53,870 bases of DNA from JAYXXU01 sp037969155 (GCA_037969155.1 JBBKWW010000006.1:1-53870), one strand, 5' to 3'. Shown: positions 43,760-51,858, counted from the stretch's first letter. Program-made: numbers and translations. Notes: generated by a model from the letters alone, not told the origin.

Positions 43760-44128
43760 TTAACCCGCTGCGAGTAGCTGAGTGATGACCTTCATCAATG
43801 CAGCCTCATCAATCGGCTTGGTCAGATAATCACTAGCGCCTTGGCGACGACCCCAGACCCGATCCGTTTCTTGATCTTTGGTACTGACGATCACCACAGG
43901 GATTTTGTTGGTTTCAGCGCCGCGAGCAATTTGGCGAGTAGCCTGAAAGCCGTTCATGCCCGGCATCACCACATCCATCAACACCAAATCGGGCTTGTCG
44001 GCACGTGCCATAGCCACGCCATCCGCACCATTGGTTGCTTCGAGCACTTGGTGACCATTACGCTGTAGAATTTCACGAAACCGAAACATCTCGGTCGGTG
44101 AGTCATCAACTACAAGAATTCGTGCCAT
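43760..44128 (-). CDS. pilH: PilH, single-domain response regulator
   Basis: This 122-residue CheY-like receiver has the acidic pair (VVDDSPTE), phosphoacceptor aspartate (LVLMDVVMPGMNGFQA) and switch lysine (LTKPID). In P. aeruginosa PilH opposes or modulates PilG in retraction and cAMP control. GAGGAA lies before the ATG. It follows pilG by 21 bp. Confidence 0.94.
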   Translation of the reverse strand: MARILVVDDSPTEMFRFREILQRNGHQVLEATNGADGVAMARADKPDLVLMDVVMPGMNGFQATRQIARGAETNKIPVVIVSTKDQETDRVWGRRQGASDYLTKPIDEAALMKVITQLLAAG

Positions 44129-44149
44129 CGTTCCTCTCCCTAGATACGC

Positions 44150-44539
44150 TTAGGTACGATCAGCAACATACTGACGAATCGCACTGAACAACTCTTCTTT
44201 GCTAAACGGCTTGGTCAAATACTCATCTGAGCCGACAATACGGCCCTTCGCTTTATCAAACAAACCATCTTTTGACGACAGCATAATGACCGGTGTCTGC
44301 TTAAACGTGAGGTTATTTTTGATCAGCGCACAAGTCTGATAGCCATCCAGTCGTGGCATCATAATGTCGACAAAAATAATATCCGGCTTAGTGTCGGCAA
44401 TTTTTGCCAGTGCATCGAACCCATCGACAGCGGTATACACGGTACAACCAGCTTTTTGCAGCAACGTTTCGGCAGTGCGACGAATTGTTTTCGAATCGTC
44501 AATCACCATCACTTTTAAACCTTCAAAATTGTCTTCCAT
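44150..44539 (-). CDS. pilG: PilG, single-domain response regulator
   Basis: This 129-residue CheY-like receiver has the acidic pocket (VIDDSKTIR), phosphoacceptor aspartate (IIFVDIMMPRLDGYQT) and switch lysine (LTKPFS). It is the first gene of the pilGHIJK-chpABC cluster and the output regulator for pilus extension and adenylate cyclase activation in the Pseudomonas model. AGGAAG lies before the ATG. The cluster promoter should lie in the 326-bp gap upstream. Confidence 0.95.
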   Translation of the reverse strand: MEDNFEGLKVMVIDDSKTIRRTAETLLQKAGCTVYTAVDGFDALAKIADTKPDIIFVDIMMPRLDGYQTCALIKNNLTFKQTPVIMLSSKDGLFDKAKGRIVGSDEYLTKPFSKEELFSAIRQYVADRT

Positions 44540-44865
44540 CGCTTCGATCTTCCTGATGACATCAACACGTGGTGTGTCCTATTGTTTAGGGATAAGTGAT
44601 CCCTACAGCTTGGCACTGTTTTAGCATAGTTTGGCCAAGCTTGCCAACGAGATTACATGACCTGCCCACCAAATATCTGCCTGAACTTCACCACAATCAG
44701 CGTGACATGTTACAACAGTTCTGCAAGCTCCTTGATTTTTTCATGCTTAACTCTCGCAGTTGAGTAAAGGGCAAGCTATGCTAGCAACTGCAACATCATG
44801 AGGATCAGCAACAAAAAATGTCGCGTGGTACAAGCAGATGAGCATAGGAGGCTGGGAGCATTCGG
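44540..44865. other. Divergent intergenic region between pilG and a periplasmic protein gene
   Basis: This 326-bp non-coding stretch must contain the promoters for the pil-chp cluster (minus strand) and the gene at 44866 (+ strand). I could not identify convincing -35/-10 pairs. No other gene is seen in it. Confidence 0.5.
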
Positions 44866-45540
44866 ATGAATATACAAATGAAAAGATTAGCAACAGGATT
44901 ATTGACTATCATGTTGGGCAGTGTAAGCATGCTGCCGACGGTGGCAGTAGCCGATCGAATTCAGAATCAGCAACCGAAGGCGCACTGGTATCGCACTTAT
45001 GATCAAGGCACGCCTGCACTCAGCTCAACCATCACTGAGCGGCACATCCGTAACGGTTACGAAGTGCTGGATCGAAACCTACAGGTGATTCGACGGGTTC
45101 CTCCCTATGTTGCCGCACAATATGAGCAACAAAAAGCCCAGCGTGAGCGTCTTGATGTACAACGGCAAGCTGACCGTAATCTGGTCGCAATCCATACCTC
45201 ATCAATACACGCCGCGGCCAAACGCGATAAGATTTTAGATGAAATGCAAACGAGGCAGCAATTTTTACAAGCGCAGCTCAGTGACCTCAACCAGCAACTC
45301 GCACGCGATATTGCTGCTGCTGCTGCTTATGAGCGGCGTCAGCAAGCCATTCCTAACACTGTTCGGCAGCGACTTGAACTCAAGCGTGACCAAGTTGCGC
45401 AAGCTGAAACCAATGTTGCAGCCATCGAAAAACGCCAGCTTGAAGTGGTTGCTGAGTATAAAAGCGTGATTGAGCGACTGACCTATATTGAAAACAATCG
45501 CAGTGTATTACAAGCACCTCCACGTGCTGAATTACGCTAA
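44866..45540 (+). CDS. Exported coiled-coil protein, unknown function
   Basis: This 224-residue protein has a signal peptide (MNIQMKRLATGLLTIMLGSV...AVA), then a short domain at about 35-80 (HWYRTYDQGTPALSSTITER, NGYEVLDRNLQVIRRVPPY) that resembles DUF4124-type periplasmic modules. A Q/R/A-rich coiled coil covers about 80-210. It is probably periplasmic. GGGAG lies 7 nt before the ATG. The gene is divergent from pilG, but no functional link to pili is shown. I do not know the function. Confidence 0.75.
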   Translation: MNIQMKRLATGLLTIMLGSVSMLPTVAVADRIQNQQPKAHWYRTYDQGTPALSSTITERHIRNGYEVLDRNLQVIRRVPPYVAAQYEQQKAQRERLDVQRQADRNLVAIHTSSIHAAAKRDKILDEMQTRQQFLQAQLSDLNQQLARDIAAAAAYERRQQAIPNTVRQRLELKRDQVAQAETNVAAIEKRQLEVVAEYKSVIERLTYIENNRSVLQAPPRAELR

Positions 45541-45554
45541 CTGCCCTTTCAGCC

Positions 45555-45574
45555 GGATCTTCGGCCGAAGATCC
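45555..45574. repeat. 20-bp perfect palindrome between convergent genes
   Basis: GGATCTTCGGCCGAAGATCC is an exact palindrome 15 bp after the stop of the coiled-coil protein gene and 67 bp before the ccmE stop. There is no T-tract. It may be a bidirectional terminator or a protein-binding site. Confidence 0.6.
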
Positions 45575-45641
45575 ATTCGTTAAATCATTGACATGTAGCT
45601 AAAAAAACTGAGTACTTTAACCATAACACCCAGCAGGTGGA

Positions 45642-46103
45642 TTAATTAACCTTGACGGCGGCAGGGCTACCATTGGGCAGTCGCCCCTGCCCCTCCAGCA
45701 TTTTATTCACCTCTGGCGGCATATAGTTTTCATCATGCTTGGCCAGCACTTCCTCGGCGACAAACACACCTTGTACAAAACGACCTGTCGCCACCATGCC
45801 AGAGTTTTCCGCAAATAAGTCTGGCAAAATCCCATTAAAACTCACTGGCACCGTCGCTTTAAAATCCGTGATTTTAAACTGTACGGCCAGTGATCCAGCT
45901 TCACGCTGCACACTCTGCGCCACGACCATACCACCCGCGCGAATCCGCTGTCCTTCTGGCGCTTCACCAGCAGCCAATTGCGATGGATTAAAGAAAAAAT
46001 CGGTCTGCGCACGCAGCGCATACAGAATCAAACCAACTGCCAGCGCGACGCCGACCACAATCGCCGCAATCCAGAGCAGCTTACGTTGCCGCTTTGCATT
46101 CAT
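45642..46103 (-). CDS. ccmE: Cytochrome c maturation haem chaperone CcmE
   Basis: This 153-residue inner-membrane-anchored periplasmic haem chaperone binds haem covalently and passes it to CcmF. The N-terminal anchor helix is at about 10-31, followed by an OB-fold domain and the haem-binding histidine H123 in LAKHDENYMPPE, which also carries the conserved tyrosine. AGGAG lies upstream. It is the last ccm gene in this cluster. ccmF, ccmG and ccmH do not follow. Confidence 0.96.
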   Translation of the reverse strand: MNAKRQRKLLWIAAIVVGVALAVGLILYALRAQTDFFFNPSQLAAGEAPEGQRIRAGGMVVAQSVQREAGSLAVQFKITDFKATVPVSFNGILPDLFAENSGMVATGRFVQGVFVAEEVLAKHDENYMPPEVNKMLEGQGRLPNGSPAAVKVN

Positions 46104-46114
46104 GAGGATAACTC

Positions 46115-46327
46115 CTATTGCTGAGAAGACTCTTGTTGAGAAGATTGAGCTTGTAAGCGACGCTGTCTTGCAGCTTCCTCACGAAAAAACTGGCGCCGTG
46201 TCGCCCGTGCGTGCCAAACCAGCAACAGCAAACACAGCAGACTGATGCCCCATGCACTCCACACAAATGGGGCATGCGCACCACCCATTTGGAAAAACTC
46301 AGCAACACTATTAAAGGCAGGCTGCAT
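46115..46327 (-). CDS. ccmD: CcmD, small haem-exporter subunit
   Basis: This 70-residue protein has one membrane helix (about 18-40, APFVWSAWGISLLCLLLLVW) followed by a basic, glutamine-rich tail, as in CcmD, which helps release holo-CcmE from CcmABC. AAGGAG is 7 nt before the ATG at 46327. The in-frame ATG at 46333 is too close to it. The gene starts 2 bp after the ccmC stop. Confidence 0.88.
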   Translation of the reverse strand: MQPAFNSVAEFFQMGGAHAPFVWSAWGISLLCLLLLVWHARATRRQFFREEAARQRRLQAQSSQQESSQQ

Positions 46328-46329
46328 GC

Positions 46330-47121
46330 TCATACTCCTTTCTGCCGAACCAAATCCTGTACCCAACGACTCTGCCGTTCACGCTGCAAAATCAAAGTAC
46401 AGCTTCGATACAACACCAAAGCTGCCGCCATCACATAAAAGGCCAACACCATGATCAACAACGGTAGCCACATCGACACAGCCATTTTAGGGGCCTCTGT
46501 CACGGTAAATGTTGCCCCTTGATGTAGCGTATTCCACCAATCGACCGAGTATTTAATAATCGGCAAATTCACCACACCCACCACCGCCAAAATCGCCGCA
46601 GCCTTGCCCTGATTTGGCGAGTTTTCAAAAGCTTGGTATAAGGCCATCACGCCTGCATATAAAAATGCCAGAATCAGCATGCTGGTTAAACGGCCATCCC
46701 AAACCCAATAAGCGCCCCACGTCGGCTTACCCCAAATCGCCCCCGTCAACAAACTCAGCACACAGACCACGAAACCCACGGGAGCCGCCGCACGCGCCAC
46801 AATCTCCGCCATTTTGATCTGCCATACCAGCCGAATCACCCCCAAAACGGCCAAGGCCAAATAAATCGACATCGCCAAATTGGCAGCTGGGACATGAATA
46901 TAAATAATCCGATAGCTATTGCCCTGTAAGTAATCAGGTGGTGCAAATACCAAGCCCCAAACCGTACCGATCAGCAGCAAAACCAGCGCAATGGCAGTCA
47001 GCCAACTCACCCACGGTGTAAAGGTCAGATAAAAGTGACGTGGGCCTACAGTTCGTAAAAACCAGTTCCACAGCCGCCGCCAGATTGACAGCGTAGCAGT
47101 CACACGCGCAGACTCAGTCAT
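46330..47121 (-). CDS. ccmC: CcmC, haem-handling membrane protein
   Basis: This 263-residue polytopic membrane protein of the HemeBP (CcmC/F/CcsA) family has about six helices. The tryptophan-rich haem-binding loop is WGAYWVWDGRLTSM, flanked by histidines in IIYIHVPAAN and near WWNTLHQGAT. It presents haem to CcmE in the periplasm. GGGGAGA lies before the ATG at 47121. The upstream in-frame GTG at 47124 is a less likely start. Confidence 0.95.
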   Translation of the reverse strand: MTESARVTATLSIWRRLWNWFLRTVGPRHFYLTFTPWVSWLTAIALVLLLIGTVWGLVFAPPDYLQGNSYRIIYIHVPAANLAMSIYLALAVLGVIRLVWQIKMAEIVARAAAPVGFVVCVLSLLTGAIWGKPTWGAYWVWDGRLTSMLILAFLYAGVMALYQAFENSPNQGKAAAILAVVGVVNLPIIKYSVDWWNTLHQGATFTVTEAPKMAVSMWLPLLIMVLAFYVMAAALVLYRSCTLILQRERQSRWVQDLVRQKGV

Positions 47122-47173
47122 CACTCACTCTCCCCTACATTACAGCTAATCTGCGGCATTTCGTCACCTGCGT

Positions 47174-47833
47174 TCAATTCGACAAGGCCAAACGTAAGGC
47201 CATCGCCACCGCAAACGGTAACAAAATAATCGACAGCAAACATAAGCCTAACAACAACAACAACACGGGCATCACTGGCAACTGTTCACGCGCCAAGCCA
47301 ACTGCACCCGTCGCAAACACCAACACTGGAAGCTGCAACGGCAAGGCAATCAATGGCAACAATACGCCATTGCCACGCAAGGTCACCGTAAGTGCCGCCG
47401 CTAACGCCGCCAACAAAGTCAAAATCGGCGTGCCCAACAACAGACTGGCCGCCAACACCAACGCCTCATGCCCAGATAACCCAAACAGCGGCATCGCCAA
47501 ACTCGACAGCAACGTCAGCAGTAAGCCGCCAGTCAGCCAATGCACCGCCACCTTAGTCAACGCCCAAAACGGCAGCGCCACACGAGCCACCACCACCTGC
47601 TCTAAAGTCCCGTCCTCGACATCTGCTCGAAACAGACTTTCCATGCCCAATAGCACGGCCAGTAATGCCGCAATCCAAACTGCCGCTGCACCGATTTGAT
47701 TCAGCAGCGTCGCCGAAGCACCGACGGCCAGTGGAAACAACACCAACACCATCAAAAAAAACACCACCGGATATAACCAACCCGCTGGTGTTTGAAGTTT
47801 TAGTAATAACTCACGGCGCAGCACACTCCGCAT
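47174..47833 (-). CDS. ccmB: CcmB, ABC transporter permease for cytochrome c maturation
   Basis: This 219-residue protein has six predicted membrane helices and the N-terminal MRSVLRRELLLKLQTPAGWL typical of CcmB. It forms the CcmAB transporter that uses ATP to release holo-CcmE. GGGAGG lies 7 nt before the ATG at 47833, inside the end of ccmA. The frame opens 5 codons earlier, but that start lacks a site. Confidence 0.94.
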   Translation of the reverse strand: MRSVLRRELLLKLQTPAGWLYPVVFFLMVLVLFPLAVGASATLLNQIGAAAVWIAALLAVLLGMESLFRADVEDGTLEQVVVARVALPFWALTKVAVHWLTGGLLLTLLSSLAMPLFGLSGHEALVLAASLLLGTPILTLLAALAAALTVTLRGNGVLLPLIALPLQLPVLVFATGAVGLAREQLPVMPVLLLLLGLCLLSIILLPFAVAMALRLALSN

Positions 47834-47835
47834 GC

Positions 47836-48513
47836 TTAAGCCTCCCATGCAAGGCGAAATGCCTGCAAATCCAATTGATGTGTCACTGCCGCAACAGGTT
47901 GATGACTGGTTAAAATCACGCGTCCACCCTGTTCGACATGCTGAGTCAGGCGATTATTTAAGGCATTCACCATCCGCACATCGAGCGCAGTCAGTGGCTC
48001 ATCCAACAACCACAACTCCGCGGCTTTAGGCAACCACAAACGAGCCAATTGTACGCGCCGCTTTTGCCCAGATGATAGCCTCGCCACCGCCACAAATTCA
48101 TAACCCGCCAAACCGACTCGCTCAACGGCCGAAAACAACTGATCGGTAGAAACGACCTGAGCGTTTAAATCACACAAAAACCGCAAATTATCCAACACAG
48201 TCAGACTGCTATTTAAGCCACTGGCATGACCAATATATAACGCTGACCAGTCAGACGGTGACTGATTGCGCCAGCGTAACTGTCCAGCAGATACTGGCAA
48301 AATCCCCGCCAACATCATCAGCAAGCTGGTTTTACCTGTACCATTTTCACCAGCCAACTGCCACACTTGCCCAGCAGCAATATCAGCCTGCACGTTTTCA
48401 CACAAGCACAAATCACCGCGAGACACCAACAACTGCTGCACACACAACACATCTTGCGATGCAGATCCAGAGGGCACACGAGTAGAATCGGCAGTGGCAG
48501 AAAAATCAGACAT
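47836..48513 (-). CDS. ccmA: CcmA, ABC transporter ATPase for cytochrome c maturation
   Basis: This 225-residue ATPase has Walker A GENGTGKTS, signature LSSGQKRRVQLARLW and Walker B ELWLLDEPLTALD. CcmA powers the CcmABCD complex. The first 20 or so residues are a polar extension, and the ATG at 48513 lacks a strong Shine-Dalgarno, so the start is somewhat uncertain. It is the first gene of the ccmABCDE operon. Confidence 0.94.
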   Translation of the reverse strand: MSDFSATADSTRVPSGSASQDVLCVQQLLVSRGDLCLCENVQADIAAGQVWQLAGENGTGKTSLLMMLAGILPVSAGQLRWRNQSPSDWSALYIGHASGLNSSLTVLDNLRFLCDLNAQVVSTDQLFSAVERVGLAGYEFVAVARLSSGQKRRVQLARLWLPKAAELWLLDEPLTALDVRMVNALNNRLTQHVEQGGRVILTSHQPVAAVTHQLDLQAFRLAWEA

Positions 48514-48727
48514 ACCGTAATGGCATCAAATCGGGGACAAAATTATAGCGCAGTCTGAGCACTGGACGCGGGACATTTCACAGTAATTCCAGCAAAAAAT
48601 TACGCCTGAACGCAGTGCGACCTGACCACAACAGCCACAGGGATTGGGCGCAATAGTCATTCCCTTCGCGCTAAAATCTGCTAGTCTGATCGACAAATAA
48701 TACCGTTTTTGCATAGGATGCTCAGCC

Positions 48728-49732
48728 ATGTTCCCGCTTCACACTCGCTTACACCGCCTGCTTGCACCAGCCCTATTAGCGCTCAGCCTGAGCAGCATCG
48801 CCCCCTTAGCACAAGCCAACATCGACATGACATTTCAACAAATCATGCAAGAAGAACGTGCTTGGGCGGGTTTACAGACCAAAACCATCAAAGTCAATAA
48901 TATTGACTGGAGCTATAGCATCGGTGGATCTTCGAACAAACCGACTATTTTATTGATTCATGGCCTCTCTGGCAGTCGAGACAACTGGAATCGCGTGGCG
49001 CGTTATTTGACACCACACTACCAAGTGATTATTCCTGACTTACCACTCCATGGCGACACCAAAGCACCGGCTGATTTCGATCCTCAAGTCGCCACCTACC
49101 AAGAAGAACTGCGAAAATTGACCGGTGCCTTGGGCGTCGAAAAAAATATTCATGTGGCTGGACATAGCTTAGGCGGCGCGATTGCCTTGCTGTATGCCAG
49201 CATCTACTTTACTGAAACCCAAAGCCTCATGATCATGGACAGTGCAGGCGTGTATAAAAACACCAACAGCCCTTTTTTAAAAGACCCGCAAAAAATGCAT
49301 GAGATTGTGGTCAAAAAAGCGGGTGATCTGGATCGTGTTCTTAAAACCGCCATGTATGCGCCACCATTTATCCCAAGCGCCTTAAAACGCGAACAAGAAC
49401 AACTGATGATTAGCCTTGCCCCACAGACCACCAAAGTGGTGAATAAACTGGTTGAACAAGCAGGCTACTACACACCCGAAGGCTTTGCCTTACCAGTACG
49501 CAGCATCGAGGCACCAACCCAAATCATTTGGGGCGAGCAAGATCAAGTGATTGATGTCGGTGTCGTACCAGAATTGGTCGAACATCTGAAAAATGAAGAG
49601 CCACCAGTGATCCTAAAAGGCATCGGCCATAGTCCGTTACTTGAAGCAGAGCAACTGGTCATCCAAAGCTATCTACCCTTTTTGCAACGCGCCCAAGCAA
49701 AACCTAATCCGTTTGCAGGTGCAACCAACTAA
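48728..49732 (+). CDS. Exported alpha/beta-hydrolase, Lip1-type lipase
   Basis: This 334-residue protein has a signal peptide ending near LAQANID and an alpha/beta-hydrolase fold. Motifs are the oxyanion region LLIHGLSGSRDNWNRVARYL, the nucleophile S147 in VAGHSLGGAIALLY, an acid near IIWGEQDQVIDV, and the histidine in KGIGHSPLLEAE. The pattern LIHG..G..DN..R.AR.L and DSAG resembles the Moraxella/Psychrobacter Lip1 lipases. It probably acts on lipids or esters in the periplasm or outside. AGGA lies upstream. A terminator follows. Confidence 0.88.
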   Translation: MFPLHTRLHRLLAPALLALSLSSIAPLAQANIDMTFQQIMQEERAWAGLQTKTIKVNNIDWSYSIGGSSNKPTILLIHGLSGSRDNWNRVARYLTPHYQVIIPDLPLHGDTKAPADFDPQVATYQEELRKLTGALGVEKNIHVAGHSLGGAIALLYASIYFTETQSLMIMDSAGVYKNTNSPFLKDPQKMHEIVVKKAGDLDRVLKTAMYAPPFIPSALKREQEQLMISLAPQTTKVVNKLVEQAGYYTPEGFALPVRSIEAPTQIIWGEQDQVIDVGVVPELVEHLKNEEPPVILKGIGHSPLLEAEQLVIQSYLPFLQRAQAKPNPFAGATN

Positions 49733-49748
49733 TCGCACTGAACACAAA

Positions 49749-49796
49749 GGCCTGTACTTGAACAGCCGTAGCCTATCGTTAGTACAGGCCATTTTT
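49749..49796 (+). terminator. Rho-independent terminator after the lipase gene
   Basis: GGCCTGTACT (49749-49758) pairs perfectly with AGTACAGGCC (49781-49790), followed by ATTTTT. The loop is long (22 nt). Confidence 0.8.
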
Positions 49797-49823
49797 GACA
49801 TGGCCACATTTGAGTAATCCAGC

Positions 49824-50819
49824 ATGAACACACGTACCGAAACCCTGATTCAAGCACATTTACAACATATACTGAGCCAATTGCAATCAACCGAGACACT
49901 CAGCGCCGAAACCGATGCCTGCCTACAGTGGCTGAGCCAGCAAACACTCTCGACACTGGTACCCCTTGAAAGAATTCAAAAGATTGCACAACAATACGCG
50001 CTTGACTTACCCTTGACGGAACGACTGCGGGACGATGTGGTCAGTATTATCCAAAATGCACTCGACCATCCTGCAAACCAAACCACCACACTAGCCGAAA
50101 TTATCCCACAAAGTAGCGTAGAAACTGCCGCCCGCTATCTATCTGAGCAAAAACAGCATCGTGAAACCTTGATCCACGAAATTTTCAGCAATCCTGCTTA
50201 CGCAAAGATGCTGTCACAAACCATCAGTCATGCCATCACCGACTATATGGAAAACAACGTGATTGCCAAAAAAGTGCCGGGTATGGGCAGCCTGATGAAG
50301 CTCGGCAAAAGCGCACTCGAAAGCGCGACCAATAGCAATTTTGACAATGCGTTACAGCAATATCTGAATAAAAACATCAACAGTATTATTGCCATCAGTG
50401 AAAAAATGGCCAATAAACATCTGGATGATGCGCAGGTGTATCAGATCATCACCCAAATCTGGCAAAGCGCCAGTCGGCAAAAAATCAGCCAAGCCCGCCA
50501 ATACGCCCCTGCACAAACCGTGCAAGATACTGCCGTGATGGTACATGACACATGGAACCATCTGCGCAGCACCGCCTTTATTCAGCAGCAAGTCATGGAT
50601 GGTATTGCGCATTGGTACGCTCGCAACCAAAAGCGTAGCCCGATCGACCTCTTGGCAGATTTCAACGTCACGCCGGATACCATTCGTCAAGAAATCCAGC
50701 ACAGCATATTACCGATCATCCAACTGGCCATCGACAGCGGCTATCCCACCCAACGTATCGAAGCACTGCTACGCCAGTTTTATGAATCTGAGGCCACACA
50801 AGCAATCTTAGCCGACTGA
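49824..50819 (+). CDS. Conserved-looking helical protein, unknown function
   Basis: This 331-residue cytoplasmic protein is predicted almost entirely helical, with no signal peptide. A glycine-containing hydrophobic stretch (VPGMGSLMKLGKSALESA, about 150-170) sits in the middle. I do not recognise the family. The gene follows the lipase terminator and is read toward a YbjN-type gene 116 bp downstream. Normal codon use and a credible start suggest a real gene, but the function is unknown. Confidence 0.75.
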   Translation: MNTRTETLIQAHLQHILSQLQSTETLSAETDACLQWLSQQTLSTLVPLERIQKIAQQYALDLPLTERLRDDVVSIIQNALDHPANQTTTLAEIIPQSSVETAARYLSEQKQHRETLIHEIFSNPAYAKMLSQTISHAITDYMENNVIAKKVPGMGSLMKLGKSALESATNSNFDNALQQYLNKNINSIIAISEKMANKHLDDAQVYQIITQIWQSASRQKISQARQYAPAQTVQDTAVMVHDTWNHLRSTAFIQQQVMDGIAHWYARNQKRSPIDLLADFNVTPDTIRQEIQHSILPIIQLAIDSGYPTQRIEALLRQFYESEATQAILAD

Positions 50820-50935
50820 TTTAAACGATGCTCCCTGAGTGGCAGTCTCAAGCTGCCCACTCAACGCAACCGATACCCAATCCAGCCCTAATCTCTGGCA
50901 AAATCATTATTCCTGACTCCAAGCATAGGCTCATG

Positions 50936-51487
50936 ATGTCTGAATCGCTCACCGCGCAACTCTATCAACTGCTCATTGAAGAAGGCTTGCAGCCCGAACG
51001 ATTGCCCAGTAATCCCATACCCAACAATACCCCGCTTTCCGCACAGCAAGCCAACGAGCATATCCATAGCATGCGCCTGCCCATACAAGGTAAAAATGCC
51101 GAATGGACCTGTTTAGTACGCGTATTCGAGCAAACAGAGCGCCTGTTGGTCTACAGCATCCTGCCTGCCAACGTGCCAGAAGCACAACGGCATGACATGG
51201 CACTGATGCTGACCCAAATCAACTATGGCTTGATCGTGGGTAATTTTGAGCTTGATATACAAGATGGCGAGATTCGCTACAAAACCAGCCTCGATGTTGA
51301 AGGCATCACACTGAACAGTACCGTTATCCGCAACCTGCTGTACGGTAATTTTTTTAGTATGGATTTATATTATCACGCACTCATTACAGCGATTGATGGC
51401 AATCATGATATTCAGCAACTCATCCACCAAGCTGAACATCCAGATGAAATCACAGGTTTTGATTTGGTGGATGAAATCGTGCATTAG
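50936..51487 (+). CDS. YbjN-domain protein
   Basis: This 183-residue protein matches the YbjN/type III secretion chaperone-like fold: TQINYGLIVGNFELDIQDGE, IRYKTSLDVEGITLN, and IRNLLYGNFFSMDLYYHALI. YbjN in enterobacteria affects motility and stress responses. The molecular role is unknown. The frame is open from 50828, but AGG lies just before tandem ATGs at 50933/50936, and this start fits the fold. It may be co-transcribed with the preceding helical protein gene. Confidence 0.85.
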   Translation: MSESLTAQLYQLLIEEGLQPERLPSNPIPNNTPLSAQQANEHIHSMRLPIQGKNAEWTCLVRVFEQTERLLVYSILPANVPEAQRHDMALMLTQINYGLIVGNFELDIQDGEIRYKTSLDVEGITLNSTVIRNLLYGNFFSMDLYYHALITAIDGNHDIQQLIHQAEHPDEITGFDLVDEIVH

Positions 51488-51516
51488 TATTTTTTAAATT
51501 TCATCACATAATAGGC

Positions 51517-51544
51517 TTGATTTTTATTTTTAAGCGATTATGAT
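51517..51544 (+). promoter_or_regulatory. Promoter of a short leader transcript
   Basis: TTGATT (51517-51522) and TATGAT (51539-51544) are separated by 16 bp. The expected start near 51551 is at the palindrome GATCACGTGTGATC. Confidence 0.5.
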
Positions 51545-51553
51545 ACGCAACAG

Positions 51554-51567
51554 ATCACGTGTGATCA
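51554..51567. promoter_or_regulatory. Operator-like palindrome
   Basis: GATCAC-GT-GTGATC is a near-perfect inverted repeat located at the predicted transcription start, suitable for repressor binding or for an initial RNA hairpin. Coordinates may be off by 1-2 nt. Confidence 0.45.
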
Positions 51568-51605
51568 CATCTTATCTTTTCTCACCTGTTAAAAAGGAGT
51601 TCGTG

Positions 51606-51638
51606 ATGCTGGTACAACTTGGAAAAACCACCCACTGA
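51606..51638 (+). CDS. 10-codon micro-ORF with strong Shine-Dalgarno
   Basis: ATG to TGA encodes MLVQLGKTTH. AAGGAG lies at 51594-51599, 6 nt before the ATG, which is better placed than at many genes in the window. It is followed by hairpins and a strong terminator. It could be a leader peptide, a tiny functional peptide or chance. No run of one amino acid is present, so classical attenuation is not obvious. Confidence 0.35.
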   Translation: MLVQLGKTTH

Positions 51639-51754
51639 TCAGCACACGCTCCGACGTTCGGATGTTTGCTTGATCGATGGATGACTGTGATTAGACAGTC
51701 ACAACTCACATGGCACAATATCCGAATGCAGAGACGCACTTCATTTGAAGTATC

Positions 51755-51780
51755 AGCCTCAGCATTTGCTGGGGCTTTTT
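51755..51780 (+). terminator. Rho-independent terminator upstream of rtcB
   Basis: AGCCTCAGCA pairs with TGCTGGGGCT (one G-T wobble) across TT and is followed by TTTTT. It ends about 170 nt before the rtcB start. Confidence 0.85.
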
Positions 51781-51831
51781 ATCATCTGCCCACTGCATAA
51801 TTTGGATATTTTATCATTGCTGTATAAAGCC

Positions 51832-51858
51832 CGATTAAATCAACTGACGATTTAATCG
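51832..51858. repeat. Inverted repeat in the rtcB upstream region
   Basis: CGATTAAATC (51832-51841) and GATTTAATCG (51849-51858) are a perfect 10-bp inverted repeat with a 7-nt spacer in AT-rich DNA, about 90 bp before rtcB. It could be an operator. A TATAAT element (51929-51934) lies closer to the gene as a possible -10. Confidence 0.5.

Larger units (their letters stand above)
51551..51780 (+). ncRNA. Putative short independent transcript with micro-ORF
   Basis: A predicted promoter at 51517-51544 and an intrinsic terminator ending at 51780 bound about 230 nt. Inside are the micro-ORF, hairpins TCCGA-CGT-TCGGA (about 51649-51661), TGACTGT/ACAGTCA (51682-51701) and ACTTCA/TGAAGT (51738-51751), and the terminator stem. 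It resembles a small RNA or a leader with an upstream peptide. I do not recognise a known RNA family. Confidence 0.4.

Noticed and set aside
51711..51730. TGGCAC as a sigma-54 (-24) element for rtcB
   Set aside because: No TTGC-type -12 element follows at the required spacing, and no RtcR gene is present.
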